Source: Klebsiella oxytoca (GTDB lineage: Bacteria; Pseudomonadota; Gammaproteobacteria; Enterobacterales; Enterobacteriaceae). From it: DNA of 64,000 bases. Below are positions 21,055-32,414 of the stretch, piece by piece; positions within the stretch are counted from its first letter, which is position 1, and every line of letters begins with the position of its first letter. The notes beneath the pieces are model-generated. The model had not been told where the DNA came from. It was given only the letters and a program-made list of their open reading frames with translations, and did not search any database. A program made the position numbers and the translations under genes. The DNA is taken from NCBI RefSeq assembly GCF_009707385.1, contig NZ_CP046115.1:4278001-4342000 (forward strand), in the 5' to 3' direction.

Positions 21055-23808
21055 ATGACCAACTACAGCCTTCGTGCCCGCATGATGATTCTTATTCTGG
21101 CGCCGACCGTCCTGATCGGTCTGTTGCTCAGTATTTTCTTCGTCGCACACCGCTATAACGATCTACAGCGCCAGCTGGAAGATGCCGGAGCCAGCATTAT
21201 CGAACCGCTGGCGGTCTCCAGTGAATATGGCATGAATTTGCAAAACCGCGAGTCAATCGGGCAGCTAATCAGCGTGCTGCATCGCCGCCATTCCGATATT
21301 GTGCGGGCCATTTCCATTTACGATTCGCAAAACAAGCTGTTTGTCACCTCAAACTTTCAGCTCGATCCCGGAGAGCTTCAGCTAGCGAAAGGAACCCCTT
21401 TTCCTCGCCGTTTGAGCGTAATTCGCCACGGCGATTTAATGATTTTGCGTACCCCAATTGTTTCGGAAAGCTATTCACCTGATGAATCTCCGGGGAGCGA
21501 TGCCAAAATGCCGGGCAATATGCTGGGCTACGTGGCGCTTGAGCTGGATCTGAAATCGGTGCGCCTGCAGCAGTACAAAGAGATCTTCATCTCCAGCGTG
21601 ATGATGCTGTTCTGTATTGGTATTGCGCTGATCTTCGGCTGGCGACTAATGCGCGACGTAACCGGGCCAATCCGCAATATGGTGAACACGGTTGACCGTA
21701 TCCGCCGCGGCCAGCTTGATAGTCGGGTCGAAGGCTATATGCTCGGCGAGCTGGATATGCTGAAAAACGGCATCAACTCAATGGCGATGTCGCTGGCAGC
21801 CTATCATGAAGAGATGCAGCACAATGTCGATCAGGCGACGTCCGATCTGCGGGAAACGCTTGAGCAGATGGAAATCCAGAACGTGGAGCTGGACCTGGCG
21901 AAAAAACGCGCCCAGGAAGCGGCGCGAATCAAATCTGAGTTCCTCGCTAATATGTCCCATGAGCTGCGTACTCCGCTTAACGGCGTGATTGGCTTTACGC
22001 GTCTGACGCTGAAAACCGATTTAAATACTACCCAGCGCGATCATCTCACCACTATTGAACGTTCCGCTAACAACCTGCTGGCCATCATTAACGATGTTCT
22101 GGACTTCTCTAAGCTCGAAGCCGGTAAGCTCATCCTTGAGAGCATTCCGTTCCTGCTGCGTAACTCCCTGGACGAGGTGGTTACGCTGCTGGCGCACTCG
22201 GCGCACGATAAAGGGCTGGAGCTGACGCTGAACATCAAAAATGATGTGCCGGATAACGTGATCGGCGACCCGCTGCGTCTGCAGCAAATTATTACCAACC
22301 TGATGGGCAACGCTATCAAGTTCACCGAGCACGGCAACATTGACGTGCTGGTGGAACAACGTGCAATCAGCAATTCACGAGTGCAGATCGAAGTACAGAT
22401 TCATGATACCGGTATCGGGATCCCGGAGCGCGATCAGTCGCGTCTGTTCCAGGCTTTCCGCCAGGCCGACGCCAGCATTTCCCGCCGCCACGGCGGTACC
22501 GGTCTCGGACTGGTCATCACCCAGCGCCTGGTGAAGGAGATGGGCGGCGATATATCCTTCCATAGTCAGCCTAATCGCGGATCAACGTTCTGGTTCCATA
22601 TTAGTCTCGACCTTAACCCCAACGCGGTTCCCGATAATGTACCGACCCAGTGCCTGGCGGGTAAAAAGCTGGCCTATATAGAGGCAAACGCGGCGGCGGC
22701 GCAGTGTACGATGGAGCTACTGGCGACAACGCCGCTGGAGGTGGTCTATAGCCCGACGCTGACGGCGCTACCGGATGCCCACTACGATATTCTGCTGGCA
22801 GGTATTCCGGTGTCGATACGCGACATCAGCCAGCATCGCGATAAGCTGGCAAGGGCCAGCAAGCTTGCCGACCACCTGCTGCTGGCGCTGCCTTGCCACG
22901 CGCAGGTCAGCGCCGAAGCGCTGAAACACGATGGTATAGACGCCTGCTTGCTCAAGCCGTTAACCTCCACGCGACTGCTTCCGGCGCTGACGGCCACGTG
23001 CCTGACGCAGCCAACGGTTCTGCTGCACCGCTCCGATAGTAAAAAACTGCCGATGACGGTGATGGCCGTCGATGATAACCCGGCGAATCTTAAGCTTATC
23101 GGCGCGCTGCTGGAGGATTTGGTTCAGCATGTCATCCTGTGCAACAGCGGTCAGCACGCCGTCGAACAGGCCAGAGAAACGCAGCAGGATCTGATTCTGA
23201 TGGATATTCAGATGCCGGAAATGGACGGTATCCGCGCCTGCGAACTGATCCATCAGCTCCCTCACCAGCAGCAAACGCCGGTGATCGCCGTGACGGCCCA
23301 TGCCCTGGAAGGACAGCGCGAGAAATTGCTGAGCGCGGGAATGAACGATTATCTGGCGAAACCTATTGAAGAAGAGAAACTCTACAATCTGCTGCTGCGC
23401 TACCAGCCGGGGAAAGCCATATTGCCGCAAATAGCGGCGGAGGCCGTAGAGCCGACCATCAACCATAATGTCACCCTGGACTGGCAGCTGGCGCTGCGTC
23501 AGGCAGCGATGAAACCAGACCTGGCGCGGGAAATGCTGCAAATGCTGCTCGCCTTTATGCCAGAGGTGCGTAACAAAATAGAAGAACAGCTGGTGGGAGA
23601 ACAGCCGGAAGGCGTGCTGGACTTAATTCATAAGCTTCACGGTAGCTGCAGCTATAGCGGCGTGCCGCGTCTGAAGAAACTGTGTCATACCATTGAGAGC
23701 CAGCTACGCGCGGGCACCGACGTCGAAGAGCTGGAACCGGAGTTTCTGGAACTGCTGGATGAAATGGACAACGTCGCGCGTGAAGCCTGTAAGCTATTAG
23801 GCATTTAA
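21055..23808 (+). CDS. barA: hybrid sensor histidine kinase BarA
   Basis: A 917-residue tripartite membrane kinase that phosphorylates UvrY and so drives csrB/csrC. Two membrane segments (about 10-31 and 175-195) flank a periplasmic sensor; then HAMP, a coiled coil, the HisKA site [12 protein letters not shown] (phospho-His near 302), HATPase ([13 protein letters not shown]), a receiver domain ([11 protein letters not shown], phospho-Asp in [13 protein letters not shown] near 717) and an Hpt domain ([13 protein letters not shown] near 860). The start and length match E. coli BarA. Its regulatory target csrB lies 8 kb downstream in this window. Confidence 0.98.
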   Translation: MTNYSLRARMMILILAPTVLIGLLLSIFFVAHRYNDLQRQLEDAGASIIEPLAVSSEYGMNLQNRESIGQLISVLHRRHSDIVRAISIYDSQNKLFVTSNFQLDPGELQLAKGTPFPRRLSVIRHGDLMILRTPIVSESYSPDESPGSDAKMPGNMLGYVALELDLKSVRLQQYKEIFISSVMMLFCIGIALIFGWRLMRDVTGPIRNMVNTVDRIRRGQLDSRVEGYMLGELDMLKNGINSMAMSLAAYHEEMQHNVDQATSDLRETLEQMEIQNVELDLAKKRAQEAARIKSEFLANMSHELRTPLNGVIGFTRLTLKTDLNTTQRDHLTTIERSANNLLAIINDVLDFSKLEAGKLILESIPFLLRNSLDEVVTLLAHSAHDKGLELTLNIKNDVPDNVIGDPLRLQQIITNLMGNAIKFTEHGNIDVLVEQRAISNSRVQIEVQIHDTGIGIPERDQSRLFQAFRQADASISRRHGGTGLGLVITQRLVKEMGGDISFHSQPNRGSTFWFHISLDLNPNAVPDNVPTQCLAGKKLAYIEANAAAAQCTMELLATTPLEVVYSPTLTALPDAHYDILLAGIPVSIRDISQHRDKLARASKLADHLLLALPCHAQVSAEALKHDGIDACLLKPLTSTRLLPALTATCLTQPTVLLHRSDSKKLPMTVMAVDDNPANLKLIGALLEDLVQHVILCNSGQHAVEQARETQQDLILMDIQMPEMDGIRACELIHQLPHQQQTPVIAVTAHALEGQREKLLSAGMNDYLAKPIEEEKLYNLLLRYQPGKAILPQIAAEAVEPTINHNVTLDWQLALRQAAMKPDLAREMLQMLLAFMPEVRNKIEEQLVGEQPEGVLDLIHKLHGSCSYSGVPRLKKLCHTIESQLRAGTDVEELEPEFLELLDEMDNVAREACKLLGI

Positions 23809-23816
23809 AACGCGAG

Positions 23817-23843
23817 CCCCGGTCTGCGCTTTCGCGACCGGGG
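23817..23843. terminator. hairpin between convergent barA and garK
   Basis: CCCCGGTC (23817-23824) and GACCGGGG (23836-23843) form a perfect 8-bp stem with an 11-nt loop between the two convergent stop codons. No long U-tract follows on either strand. Confidence 0.6.
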
Positions 23844-23848
23844 AAAAA

Positions 23849-24988
23849 CTATAACACTTGCCCCATTTTCAGCACGGCGGCAACGTTTCTCGCCGTCATG
23901 CGTACATTTTCGGCGGCATTTTCCAGCGCTTCATCCAGCGTACACACTGAATAAATGACGCTGAACACCGCATCCAGTCCGTGCTGATGCACGACGCCTA
24001 CATCCGGCGTCAGGCTCCCGGCAATCCCGATGACCGGAAGATTATAGCGTTTTGCCACTCTCGCCACGCCAACCGGCACTTTGCCGTGCACGGTCTGGCT
24101 ATCAATTCGACCTTCGCCGGTAATCACCAGATCCGCATCCGCCACGATCTCGGCGAGATGTAAAGCATCGGTCACAATCTCGATACCGGGCCGCAGCTTC
24201 GCGCCGCAAAAGGCGTACAGGCCTGCACCCATCCCTCCTGCCGCTCCGCCGCCTTCAAGATTCAACACATCAAGTTCTAAGTCGCGGTGGATAATATCGG
24301 CAAAATGGGCCAGCGCCTTATCCAGGCGGGAGATCATCTCCGCCGTAGCCCCCTTCTGCGGCCCAAATACTGCCGTCGCGCCCTGTGGTCCCGTTAGCGG
24401 ATTGGTGACATCACAAGCCACGTCAATATGGCATCCGGCCAGGCGCTTATCAAGTTCGCTAACGTCAATGCGCGCAAGATTCTCCAGAGCCTGACCGCCG
24501 GAAGCAATCTGCTGATTATCTTTTGTCAGCAGTTTCGCCCCCAGCGCCTGTACCATTCCGGCCCCGCCATCGTTCGTCGCGCTGCCGCCAATACCGATAA
24601 TTATCTGCGTAACGCCCGCGTCCAGCGCGTGGCGTATCAGCTCTCCGGTTCCCCAGGAGGTGGTCAGCAAAGGATTACGTCGCGCCGGCGGCACGCTTTC
24701 CAGACCGCTCGCCGCCGCCATTTCAATAAACGCGCACTGTTTATCGCCCGAAAGACCATAAAAAGCAGCCACTGGTTCACCGAGCGGACCAGTGACCGTG
24801 ACCTCTACCCGGCATCCCTGCGTCGCGGCAACCATGGCTTCAACGGTCCCTTCTCCGCCGTCGGCGACCGGCAGCTTGACATACTCCGCATCGGAATAAA
24901 TTTCCCGAAAACCTTGCTCTATAGCAGTTGCAACTTCCAGCGCACTCAGGCTCTCCTTGTATGAATCCGGTGCGATCACTATCTTCAT
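23849..24988 (-). CDS. garK: glycerate 2-kinase
   Basis: A 379-residue GarK-family (glycerate kinase type 1) enzyme phosphorylating D-glycerate to 2-phosphoglycerate. Family motifs are MKIVIAPDSYKESL, PVADGGEGTVEAM, GIGGSATNDGGAGM and TGEGRIDSQTVHGK. In E. coli garK belongs to the gar operon elsewhere; here it is the last gene of the gud cluster, 71 nt after gudD. The cluster encodes uptake and dehydration of glucarate and the final kinase step; the aldolase and tartronate semialdehyde reductase (garL, garR) are not in the window. Confidence 0.93.
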   Translation of the reverse strand: MKIVIAPDSYKESLSALEVATAIEQGFREIYSDAEYVKLPVADGGEGTVEAMVAATQGCRVEVTVTGPLGEPVAAFYGLSGDKQCAFIEMAAASGLESVPPARRNPLLTTSWGTGELIRHALDAGVTQIIIGIGGSATNDGGAGMVQALGAKLLTKDNQQIASGGQALENLARIDVSELDKRLAGCHIDVACDVTNPLTGPQGATAVFGPQKGATAEMISRLDKALAHFADIIHRDLELDVLNLEGGGAAGGMGAGLYAFCGAKLRPGIEIVTDALHLAEIVADADLVITGEGRIDSQTVHGKVPVGVARVAKRYNLPVIGIAGSLTPDVGVVHQHGLDAVFSVIYSVCTLDEALENAAENVRMTARNVAAVLKMGQVL

Positions 24989-25031
24989 AAGCTGTCCTTA
25001 AAATGAACATTTACCCGACGCCATGCAAGAA

Positions 25032-25053
25032 ACCGGCCCCCGCAGGGACCGGT
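25032..25053. terminator. hairpin between gudD and garK
   Basis: ACCGG (25032-25036) pairs with CCGGT (25049-25053), with a further CCC/GGG inside. There is no U-tract, so it is more likely an mRNA processing or attenuation stem than a full terminator. Confidence 0.45.
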
Positions 25054-25059
25054 GTTTCC

Positions 25060-26400
25060 TTAGCGCACCATGCACGGACGCTTATTATCAAACGTCCAGT
25101 TCGGGATCAAATACTGCATCCCCATGGCATCATCGCGCGCGCCCAGACCGTGTTTCTGGTACAGCTCGTGGGCTTTCATTACCTGATCCATATCGAGCTC
25201 TACGCCCAGCCCAGGCTTCGCCGGTACCTGTACCATCCCGCCCTTAATTTCAAACGGCTCTTTGGTCAGACGCTGGTTGCCTTCCTGCCAGATCCAGTGC
25301 GTATCGATAGCGGTGATTTTACCCGGAGCAGCCGCCGCCACGTGGGTAAACATCGCCAACGAGATATCGAAGTGGTTGTTAGAGTGCGAGCCCCAGGTCA
25401 GGCCGAACTCGTGGCACATCTGCGCTACGCGCACGGAACCCTGCATGGTCCAGAAGTGCGGATCGGCCAACGGGATATCCACGGACTGCAGCGACAGCGT
25501 ATGCCCCATCTGACGCCAGTCGGTAGCGATCATATTGGTTGCCGTCGGCAGACCGGTGGCGCGGCGGAACTCCGCCATCACTTCACGGCCGGAGAAGCCC
25601 TGCTCGGCGCCGCACGGATCCTCCGCATAGGCCAGGGAGCCTTTCAGGTATTTACCAATTTTAATCGCTTCATCCAGAGACCACGCGCCGTTCGGATCCA
25701 GAGTCACGCGCGCCTGCGGGAAGCGCTTCGCCAGCGCGACAATCGATTCCGCCTCTTCTTCCCCGGCCAGCACGCCGCCTTTCAGTTTAAAGTCGTTGAA
25801 TCCGTATTTCTCATATGCCGCTTCCGCCAGGCGTACTACCGCATCCGGCGTCATCGCTTCATCATGACGCAGGCGGTACCAGTCGCATTTTTCATCCGGC
25901 TGGCTCTGATACGGCAGCGGCGTGGCTTTACGGTTGCCGACAAAGAACAAATAGCCCAGCATTTCTACTTCGCTGCGCTGCTGACCATCGCCCAGTAAAG
26001 ATGCAACGTTAACGCCCAGATGCTGGCCCAGCAGGTCAAGCATGGCCGCTTCGATCCCGGTAACAACGTGAATTGTGGTACGCAGGTCGAAGGTCTGCAA
26101 ACCGCGCCCGCCAGCGTCGCGGTCGGCAAAAGTATTGCGCACGGCGGTCAGCACGTTTTTATATTCCCCCAGAGTCTTACCGACTACCAGCGGGATCGCG
26201 TCTTCCAGAGTTTTACGAATTTTCTCACCGCCGGGAATTTCGCCGACGCCGGTATGACCGGAATTATCTTTAATCACCACAATATTACGCGTGAAGAACG
26301 GAGCGTGCGCGCCGCTCAGGTTCATCAGCATACTGTCGTGGCCCGCGACCGGAATAACCTGCATAGAGGAAACAACAGGGGTAGTAAATTGTGCGCTCAT
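25060..26400 (-). CDS. gudD: glucarate dehydratase
   Basis: A 446-residue enolase-superfamily dehydratase converting D-glucarate or L-idarate to 5-keto-4-deoxy-D-glucarate. Diagnostic segments are FKLKGGVL (catalytic Lys), [39 protein letters not shown] and the [12 protein letters not shown] region with the catalytic His. It is almost identical to E. coli GudD. The start MSAQFTTP is taken over the upstream 18-codon extension. It follows gudX after 19 nt. Confidence 0.98.
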   Translation of the reverse strand: MSAQFTTPVVSSMQVIPVAGHDSMLMNLSGAHAPFFTRNIVVIKDNSGHTGVGEIPGGEKIRKTLEDAIPLVVGKTLGEYKNVLTAVRNTFADRDAGGRGLQTFDLRTTIHVVTGIEAAMLDLLGQHLGVNVASLLGDGQQRSEVEMLGYLFFVGNRKATPLPYQSQPDEKCDWYRLRHDEAMTPDAVVRLAEAAYEKYGFNDFKLKGGVLAGEEEAESIVALAKRFPQARVTLDPNGAWSLDEAIKIGKYLKGSLAYAEDPCGAEQGFSGREVMAEFRRATGLPTATNMIATDWRQMGHTLSLQSVDIPLADPHFWTMQGSVRVAQMCHEFGLTWGSHSNNHFDISLAMFTHVAAAAPGKITAIDTHWIWQEGNQRLTKEPFEIKGGMVQVPAKPGLGVELDMDQVMKAHELYQKHGLGARDDAMGMQYLIPNWTFDNKRPCMVR

Positions 26401-26419
26401 AATTAAATCCTCATTCAAA

Positions 26420-27760
26420 TCAGTGACGGCCGAAAACGGGGCGTTTACGGTCAAAAGTCCATCCGGGGATCAGGTACTGCATCGGGCCGGCGTCATTACG
26501 CGCGCTGCCGGGCAGCTTTTTCCAGGCTTCATGAGCCTTCTGTACCTGTTCCCAGTCCAGTTCGATGCCCAGACCTGGCGCATCAGGAACCGCAATTTTT
26601 CCGTTCTTGATTTCCAGCAGATTTTTGGTCAGGCGGCAGTCGCCCTCCTGCCAAATCCAGTGGGTATCAATGGCCGTAGGCTTACCCGGCGCTGCCGCAC
26701 CGACGTGAGTAAACATGGCCAGCGAAATATCAAAGTGGTTATTAGAGTGGCAGCCCCAGGTCAGCCCCCAGTCATCGCACATCTGCGCCACGCGTACCGC
26801 GCCGGAAAGGGTCCAGAAGTGCGGATCGGCCAGCGGAATATCCACGGCGTTCAGCATTACGGCATGCCCCATTTCCCGCCAGTTAGTGGCTATCATATTG
26901 GTCGCCACCGGCAGCCCGGTCGCGCGGCGAAACTCCGCCATCACTTCGCGGCCAGAAAAGCCCTGCTCGGCGCCGCAGGGGTCTTCCGCGTAGGTCAGAA
27001 CATCGTTCAGACCTTTACACAGCGCGATGGCTTCATCCAGCAGCCATGCCCCATTGGGATCAACCGTGATACGTGCGTCGGGGAAACGCTTTTTCAGCGC
27101 GCGAGCGGTTTCTATCTCCTGCTCGCCGGGCAGCACGCCGCCTTTCAGTTTAAAGTCTCTAAAGCCATAACGATCCTGTGAAGCTTCCGCCAGGCGCACC
27201 ACCGCATCGCTGCTCAGCGCCTCCTGATGGCGCAGGTGATACCACTCGTGGCTGCCCGGCGTACTCTCCAGATAGGGCAGATCGGTCTTTGTCCGATCGC
27301 CCACATAGAACAGATAGCCCAGCACCGTCACCGCATCGCGCTGCTTGCCCGGCCCTAGCAGTTCGCAAACCGGCACGTTGAGCGCTTTACCCAGCAGATC
27401 CAGCAGCGCGGCTTCCAGCGCCGCTACCGCGTTAACCCGCAGTTCAAACGTCCAGGCGCCTTTACCAAAGGTGTCAAAATCCGCGGACTGGTTACCTTTA
27501 TGCACCTGCTGAACCACTTTATTCAGGCGGGCGACTTCCTGACCCAACACCTGCGGGATAGCGTCAACCAGCGTCTGATAAATCACTTCACCACCTGGCG
27601 CTTCACCTACGCCGGTATTTCCGGCGCTGTCGGTGAGTACCACGATATTGCGGGTAAAGTACGCGTTGTGCGCGCCGCCGATATTGAGCAACATGCTGTC
27701 ATGCCCGGCCACAGGAATAACCTTCATGTCCGTGACAACAGGACTTGATTGGCTTGTCAT
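26420..27760 (-). CDS. gudX: glucarate dehydratase-related protein
   Basis: A 446-residue paralogue of GudD with the same enolase-superfamily fold and retained active-site segments ([49 protein letters not shown]). E. coli GudX has low glucarate dehydratase activity. The ATG overlaps the gudP stop (ATGA), so it is translationally coupled. The gene probably arose by duplication of gudD; the central block from AEDPCGAEQ to ATNMIAT is nearly the same in both copies. Confidence 0.95.
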   Translation of the reverse strand: MTSQSSPVVTDMKVIPVAGHDSMLLNIGGAHNAYFTRNIVVLTDSAGNTGVGEAPGGEVIYQTLVDAIPQVLGQEVARLNKVVQQVHKGNQSADFDTFGKGAWTFELRVNAVAALEAALLDLLGKALNVPVCELLGPGKQRDAVTVLGYLFYVGDRTKTDLPYLESTPGSHEWYHLRHQEALSSDAVVRLAEASQDRYGFRDFKLKGGVLPGEQEIETARALKKRFPDARITVDPNGAWLLDEAIALCKGLNDVLTYAEDPCGAEQGFSGREVMAEFRRATGLPVATNMIATNWREMGHAVMLNAVDIPLADPHFWTLSGAVRVAQMCDDWGLTWGCHSNNHFDISLAMFTHVGAAAPGKPTAIDTHWIWQEGDCRLTKNLLEIKNGKIAVPDAPGLGIELDWEQVQKAHEAWKKLPGSARNDAGPMQYLIPGWTFDRKRPVFGRH

Positions 27761-29115
27761 GATGATTGTCCTGCCACTGGTTTCAGTTCGATACGTTTAA
27801 TATCGCCCACCAATACGAGATAGCTCAGGACCGCCACCAGCGCATGAACCCCCACATAGATTAACGCGCCGTTGAAGGAACCGGTGGTGCCAACGATATA
27901 GCCAATCGCAATCGGGGTCACAATACCGGAAATGTTACCGAACATATTGAACAGACCGCCGCTCAGGCCGCTGATCTCCTTCGGCGCCGTATCCGCCATT
28001 ACCGCCCAGCCCAGCGCACCGATGCCTTTACCAAAGAAAGCCAGCGCCATAAAGCCGATGATCATCCACTCGACGTTGACGTAGTTACAGAACACCATCA
28101 CCATCGATAGCAGCATCCCCATAACGATTGGCGTTTTACGCGCAATGTTCAGAGAACCGGTACGACGCATCAGCCAGTCAGAGATAATGCCGCCCAGCAC
28201 GCCGCCAATAAATCCGCAGACCGCCGGAACCGATGCGACGAAGCCCGCCTTCAGAATCGACATGCCGCGCGCCTGTACCAGGTAAACCGGGAACCAGGTG
28301 ATAAAAAAGTAGGTCAGAGCGTTGATACAGTACTGGCCGATATATACGCCAATCATCATTCGGGAACCCAGCAGCTGCTTGATTTGTCCCCATTTAACGC
28401 TAAACGGTACTTTGGCTTTGGCTGCTGCCTGATCCATGTTGATCAGCGCGCCGCCTTCGGCAATATATTCCAGCTCTTTTTTATTAACACCCGGATGCTG
28501 ATTCGGCTCGTGAATCACCTTCAGCCAGACAAAGCTGATAACAATACCGAGGCCGCCCATAAAGAAGAACACGTGCGACCAGCCCACCTCATGCGTCAGC
28601 CAACCCATGATTGGCGCAAAAATAACGGTGGCAAAATATTGCGCTGAGTTAAAGATAGCAACGGCCGTGCCCCTCTCCTGCGCCGGGAACCATGCGGCCA
28701 CGATGCGGCTGTTACCGGGGAAGGAAGGTGCTTCCGCCAGCCCAACCAGGAAGCGCAGGGTAAACAGCGCGACAATAATGCCAAAGCCGCTGAAGATATC
28801 GACGAAGCCCTGCAGCAGGGTAAACATAGACCAGATAAAAATGGACCAGAAGTAAACGCGCTTTGAGCCGAAGCGGTCAAGCAGCCAGCCGCCAGGGATC
28901 TGGCCGATGACGTAGGCCCATGAGAACGCGGAGAAGACATAGCCCATCCCAACTGGATCGAGACCAATATCTTTGGCCATCTCCGAACCGGCAATGGATA
29001 AGGTGGCACGGTCGCCGTAGTTGAAGGATGTGACGATAAACAGCATCACCACTATCCAGTAACGAGCATTAGTGCGCTTTTCCGCGCCGCTCGCCGCCTG
29101 ACTTAATGAACTCAT
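27757..29115 (-). CDS. gudP: glucarate/galactarate MFS transporter
   Basis: A 452-residue major facilitator of the anion:cation symporter (ACS) family, the proton-driven D-glucarate importer. About 12 membrane segments follow a short cytoplasmic N-terminus ([23 protein letters not shown]), with the family signature [15 protein letters not shown] after the second segment. It is the first gene of gudPXD-garK; the promoter must be in 29116-29590. In E. coli these genes respond to CdaR, which is not in the window. Confidence 0.96.
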   Translation of the reverse strand: MSSLSQAASGAEKRTNARYWIVVMLFIVTSFNYGDRATLSIAGSEMAKDIGLDPVGMGYVFSAFSWAYVIGQIPGGWLLDRFGSKRVYFWSIFIWSMFTLLQGFVDIFSGFGIIVALFTLRFLVGLAEAPSFPGNSRIVAAWFPAQERGTAVAIFNSAQYFATVIFAPIMGWLTHEVGWSHVFFFMGGLGIVISFVWLKVIHEPNQHPGVNKKELEYIAEGGALINMDQAAAKAKVPFSVKWGQIKQLLGSRMMIGVYIGQYCINALTYFFITWFPVYLVQARGMSILKAGFVASVPAVCGFIGGVLGGIISDWLMRRTGSLNIARKTPIVMGMLLSMVMVFCNYVNVEWMIIGFMALAFFGKGIGALGWAVMADTAPKEISGLSGGLFNMFGNISGIVTPIAIGYIVGTTGSFNGALIYVGVHALVAVLSYLVLVGDIKRIELKPVAGQSS

Positions 29116-29567
29116 TGTTGCACTCCTGAATCATAGCGTTAGCTACGTTCATTCTGAACAGCACAACCTGTAGGGTACTCAGAATGACGTGTTAGTGTTT
29201 TTCATCGTTTTCGTTATATCTGGCACTGCATTTTTTACTGGCAGGAAAAGTATAAAAAGAGGGGCTGGCGGGCTCACCGTGCAAATACACAGCTTTCACG
29301 GCGATAGAGAATCTGATTTATGGCTTATGCCTAATGTGATGGGGGATGCTTCACGGAAATGAAAAGCTAAGTCCGTTCTCAGAGAGAAACGGCGGCGTAA
29401 AAGACAGGAGTGTGAATTAACTCTCTTGACCCCGTGAAATAGCCCGGTAAAGGCCCTGCTATTACATTGGTTTTAAGGCAAATGCCCGAAGCCGGGGAAA
29501 CGAAGAATTGTTACGATCTTTTTGACCGTTAATCTGGCCACTGGCACTGAAAATCAGTAAGAAGGGA
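29116..29567. other. intergenic region upstream of gudP
   Basis: No open frame with coding character is seen in this 450-bp stretch. It must carry the gudP promoter. Short GC hairpin segments occur at about 29440-29460, but no activator site could be assigned. Confidence 0.5.
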
Positions 29568-29591
29568 CGCCCTCTGCGTAGGGAGAGGGCG
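29568..29591 (-). terminator. hairpin downstream of yqcA
   Basis: CGCCCTCT (29568-29575) pairs with AGAGGGCG (29584-29591), a perfect 8-bp stem beginning 7 nt after the yqcA stop. The U-tract on the minus strand is poor. Confidence 0.55.
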
Positions 29592-29597
29592 AAACTT

Positions 29598-30041
29598 TTA
29601 ATCAAGCAATGTTGCCCACTGCTCCACCCATGGATTAGCAACGCTTTCTGGCTCAGGGTCTTCGCTGGCGTCAATCATCAGCATGTCGCCAATGCGTGTA
29701 CCACCCTGCTCCTGTAGTAACGCGTCAAATTTTAAACCGCCGCCGCAGAAGTTGGCATAGGTGCTATCGCCAAGCGCGATCATGCCATAGCGCAAATGCG
29801 GCTGATACATATCTTTGATACCTTCGTACAAAGGCACAATGCTATCCGGTAAGTCACCCTGTCCGGTGGTTGAAGTCACCACCAGCGCATATTTCCCGGT
29901 ATATGACTCCCAATCTTTGACTTCAGGGTCTTCAAAGACCTTCGCCTTATGGCCCAGTCCGCTCAAAATAGCCTGCGCCTCTTCGGCGACCAGGAGCGAA
30001 TTTCCATACATCGTACCGACAAAAATTCCGACTTCAGCCAT
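29598..30041 (-). CDS. yqcA: flavodoxin YqcA
   Basis: A 147-residue flavodoxin-like FMN protein. The phosphate-binding loop is [13 protein letters not shown] (near residue 9), followed by [11 protein letters not shown] and [13 protein letters not shown], typical of MioC/YqcA short flavodoxins. The electron-transfer partner is not established. The start is 2 nt after the truC stop, as part of the yqcC-truC-yqcA operon. Confidence 0.95.
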   Translation of the reverse strand: MAEVGIFVGTMYGNSLLVAEEAQAILSGLGHKAKVFEDPEVKDWESYTGKYALVVTSTTGQGDLPDSIVPLYEGIKDMYQPHLRYGMIALGDSTYANFCGGGLKFDALLQEQGGTRIGDMLMIDASEDPEPESVANPWVEQWATLLD

Positions 30042-30043
30042 GA

Positions 30044-30838
30044 CTATCTCCCTGAATTAACCTGTATCTCTTCATCCTGACCGCTGTCGCCTGCAAACTC
30101 AACCCTTTCATTTAGCGGGAGAAGGCCGCGCCAGCCAAAGTGCGACAACGCGCGCATCCAAACGTCGTCCAGGCCAGCGCGAATAACCAGCGGTTCACCG
30201 GTAAAAGGATGCGTTAATGATAGCTGACTGGCATGGAGCATCAGCCGCTCGCAGCCAAAATGTTCTGCCGCGCTGCGATTCTGCCGCAAATCCCCGTGTT
30301 TGCTATCACCGATAATCGGATGGCGTAGATGGGCAAGATGGCGGCGGAGCTGATGTTTTCGACCGGTTTTGGGTTCCAGCTCTACCAGGCTATAGCGGGT
30401 CGTAGAGTAACGCCCGGTCGCCACCGGCATTTCTACCGTCGCCAGGCCGCGATAATGTGTTACCGCCGGCTGCGGATCTTTATTTTCACGCGCGAACTTA
30501 TCGGCGATTTTATCCAGCTCTTCAACCAGCGGGTAATCAAGCACCGCTTCTTCGCTCAGCCAGCCGCGAACTATTGCATGGTAGCGTTTCTGCATTTGAT
30601 GCTGCTCGAACTGCTGCGACAGCAATCTACCCGCTTCGCTCGACAGCCCCATCAGCAGTACGCCGGACGTCGGCCTGTCGAGACGATGAGCGGTGAACAC
30701 GTGCTGGCCTATCTGGTCGCGCACGGTTTGCATCACCACAACTTTTTCGTCCCGATCCAGCCAGCTACGGTGCACCAGCCAACCCGAAGGCTTATTTACC
30801 GCCACCAGCCACTGGTCCTGATACAGAATTTCCAGCAT
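30044..30838 (-). CDS. truC: tRNA pseudouridine(65) synthase
   Basis: A 264-residue RluA-family pseudouridine synthase that modifies U65 in the T-stem of some tRNAs. The catalytic Asp54 is in [14 protein letters not shown] and the family motifs [15 protein letters not shown] and RLMLHA are present. It overlaps yqcC by one base and precedes yqcA. Confidence 0.96.
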   Translation of the reverse strand: MLEILYQDQWLVAVNKPSGWLVHRSWLDRDEKVVVMQTVRDQIGQHVFTAHRLDRPTSGVLLMGLSSEAGRLLSQQFEQHQMQKRYHAIVRGWLSEEAVLDYPLVEELDKIADKFARENKDPQPAVTHYRGLATVEMPVATGRYSTTRYSLVELEPKTGRKHQLRRHLAHLRHPIIGDSKHGDLRQNRSAAEHFGCERLMLHASQLSLTHPFTGEPLVIRAGLDDVWMRALSHFGWRGLLPLNERVEFAGDSGQDEEIQVNSGR

Positions 30839-31167
30839 CAGGCTTCGCCGCCGGCGAACAGCGCATCCAGCAGGAGCAGCTCGGCCAGCACCTGCTCGCG
30901 CACGGGATGAGTATTATCCAGGGCCATTTCATAATAAGGAGCAACGGCAAAGTTCTGCGGTAGCGGCATTCCGCTTTCCAGCAGCTGATGCATGCGCGGG
31001 ATTAATACCCACTGTAGCCATTCAAGCGGCTCCATGGTGTCGAGGCAGAACGGCTGCTCGCTGGCGAACGCGCTACTGTCGGGGGCGCTATCCTGCCAGT
31101 GTTCCGTTTCGCGCAGCAGCGCTTCAATGGCGAGCAGGCGCTCGCGCACGCTATGGTCAAGAGTCAT
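30838..31167 (-). CDS. yqcC: YqcC family protein
   Basis: A 109-residue all-helical protein of the DUF446/YqcC family, with the conserved segments EPLEWLQWVLIPRM and HPVREQVLAELLLLDALF. Function is not established; its stable position before truC suggests a role linked to tRNA modification or simply co-transcription. The start ATG gives the same length as in E. coli. Confidence 0.93.
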   Translation of the reverse strand: MTLDHSVRERLLAIEALLRETEHWQDSAPDSSAFASEQPFCLDTMEPLEWLQWVLIPRMHQLLESGMPLPQNFAVAPYYEMALDNTHPVREQVLAELLLLDALFAGGEA

Positions 31168-31222
31168 GGGAAACCTCGATGAGTTGAAAACTGGCGCAGA
31201 ATAGCAAATTCAGACGAGAAAT

Positions 31223-31589
31223 AAAAAAAGGGAGCACTGTATAAACAGTGCTCCCGGTTCGTTTTGCAGCAATCCAGCTACATTGTTGCTCCCTGCTCGT
31301 CCATGAAAACTTTTCCTGTGGTCTCCTGACCATGTTCATCCATAAACTGTTGCATCCTGCTTTCACACCACCCCGATGTGAAATAACTCATCCGTAAGTC
31401 TATCCTGATCTTCCTGATCCACCGAACGTCCCGACCGGCTCTCGTTCTCCCTCCTGGAGGTGTCCTTTTACGCAATCCTGCGTTATCCTGTGCTTCATCC
31501 TGAAGCCTGTCCTTGCTACGCCATCCTGGCGGGTCCTAAAGAAGCGTCATCATCCTGATGTTCGCTTCATTTATCAACTCCCTGTTGAT
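31223..31589 (-). ncRNA. csrB: CsrB small RNA (CsrA-sequestering)
   Basis: This sits between yqcC and syd, the E. coli csrB position. On the minus strand it begins near CAACAGGGAG and contains about twenty GGA motifs, many as CAGGATG or AAGGAC in hairpin loops, the hallmark of CsrA binding. It ends in a terminator whose stem GGGAGCACTGT/ACAGTGCTCCC (31230-31255) is followed by seven T. The closing part (GCTGCAAAACGAACC before the terminator) is almost identical to E. coli CsrB. The 5' end is placed by alignment from memory and may be off by a few bases. Expression depends on BarA-UvrY. Confidence 0.95.
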
Positions 31590-31762
31590 GGGTATAGAAT
31601 CCCTGATTCCGCCTCGTCTTACAACCCTTGTTAAGACAATATCTTAAGATTCATTGTCTGTATCAGCATTTAAAATAAATATAACCAATTGATAAATATA
31701 AAATTACCTAAAATACAGTGCGTAAAGAATCGCCTTAAATGATGACGATCTCTTACAGGTCT

Positions 31763-31780
31763 TGTAAGAGATCTCTCACA
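31763..31780 (-). promoter_or_regulatory. UvrY (SirA/GacA-type) binding box of csrB
   Basis: The minus strand reads TGTGAGAGATCTCTTACA, the 18-bp GacA-box palindrome. Its centre is about 182 bp upstream of the csrB start, close to the position known for E. coli csrB. An adjoining inverted pair CTCTTACA-N5-TGTAAGAG spans 31750-31770. The box lies just beyond the syd stop codon. Confidence 0.85.
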
Positions 31781-31799
31781 AAGTGTTGGGTGCTGTGGA

Positions 31800-32345
31800 T
31801 TACAGAACAGGATTAAGGGCGTTGAGGAAACTCGCAAGCGAAGGGGAAAGGGTCGTTCGTTTACGGGTCCCGAGCGTTTCTTTAATTACTTCACCGCTCA
31901 TATTACAGACCGCAATGACGTCCAGCTCGCTGTCCAGCGTGGCGATAAACAGCGTAGGCGACAGCTTCAAACGCTTTTGTACCAGCAAATGACCAATCAG
32001 ATTTTCCTGTACCCGTTGAAAATCATCCGGGCTCCAGGTTTGCAGCAGCGTCATGGTTTCATCGGCAAAACGCGCCTGCATGTCACCAGCAAACTGAGTG
32101 GTATAATAAGCATGAAGCGGCTGTTGTACCACAATCTCCAGCGCGCGTTCAACCGCATTAATATTGCGTTCTAAAGAAAACGGCTGCGGCTGCCAGAATA
32201 CGCCGTCATCGTCCGTGGCGCTAATACAGGGTGACGGAATGCCGTAAAGATCTTCGCTACGCGGCAGGTTGGAATACTGCTGCTGCCACGCGTCGCAATA
32301 ACGTTGGGTAAATGCTTGTAGCGCTTCTGCGGTTTGATAGTCCAC
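31800..32345 (-). CDS. syd: SecY-interacting protein Syd
   Basis: A 181-residue soluble protein that binds SecY and helps remove faulty translocon complexes. Conserved stretches are [34 protein letters not shown] and [10 protein letters not shown], all as in E. coli Syd of equal length. It is divergent from queF. Confidence 0.96.
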   Translation of the reverse strand: MDYQTAEALQAFTQRYCDAWQQQYSNLPRSEDLYGIPSPCISATDDDGVFWQPQPFSLERNINAVERALEIVVQQPLHAYYTTQFAGDMQARFADETMTLLQTWSPDDFQRVQENLIGHLLVQKRLKLSPTLFIATLDSELDVIAVCNMSGEVIKETLGTRKRTTLSPSLASFLNALNPVL

Positions 32346-32414
32346 CGGTTTCTCTCTTCACGTTAGACAGGATACACTTGGCATATAGTGTAACCGCTTT
32401 AACTATGGTGAAAC

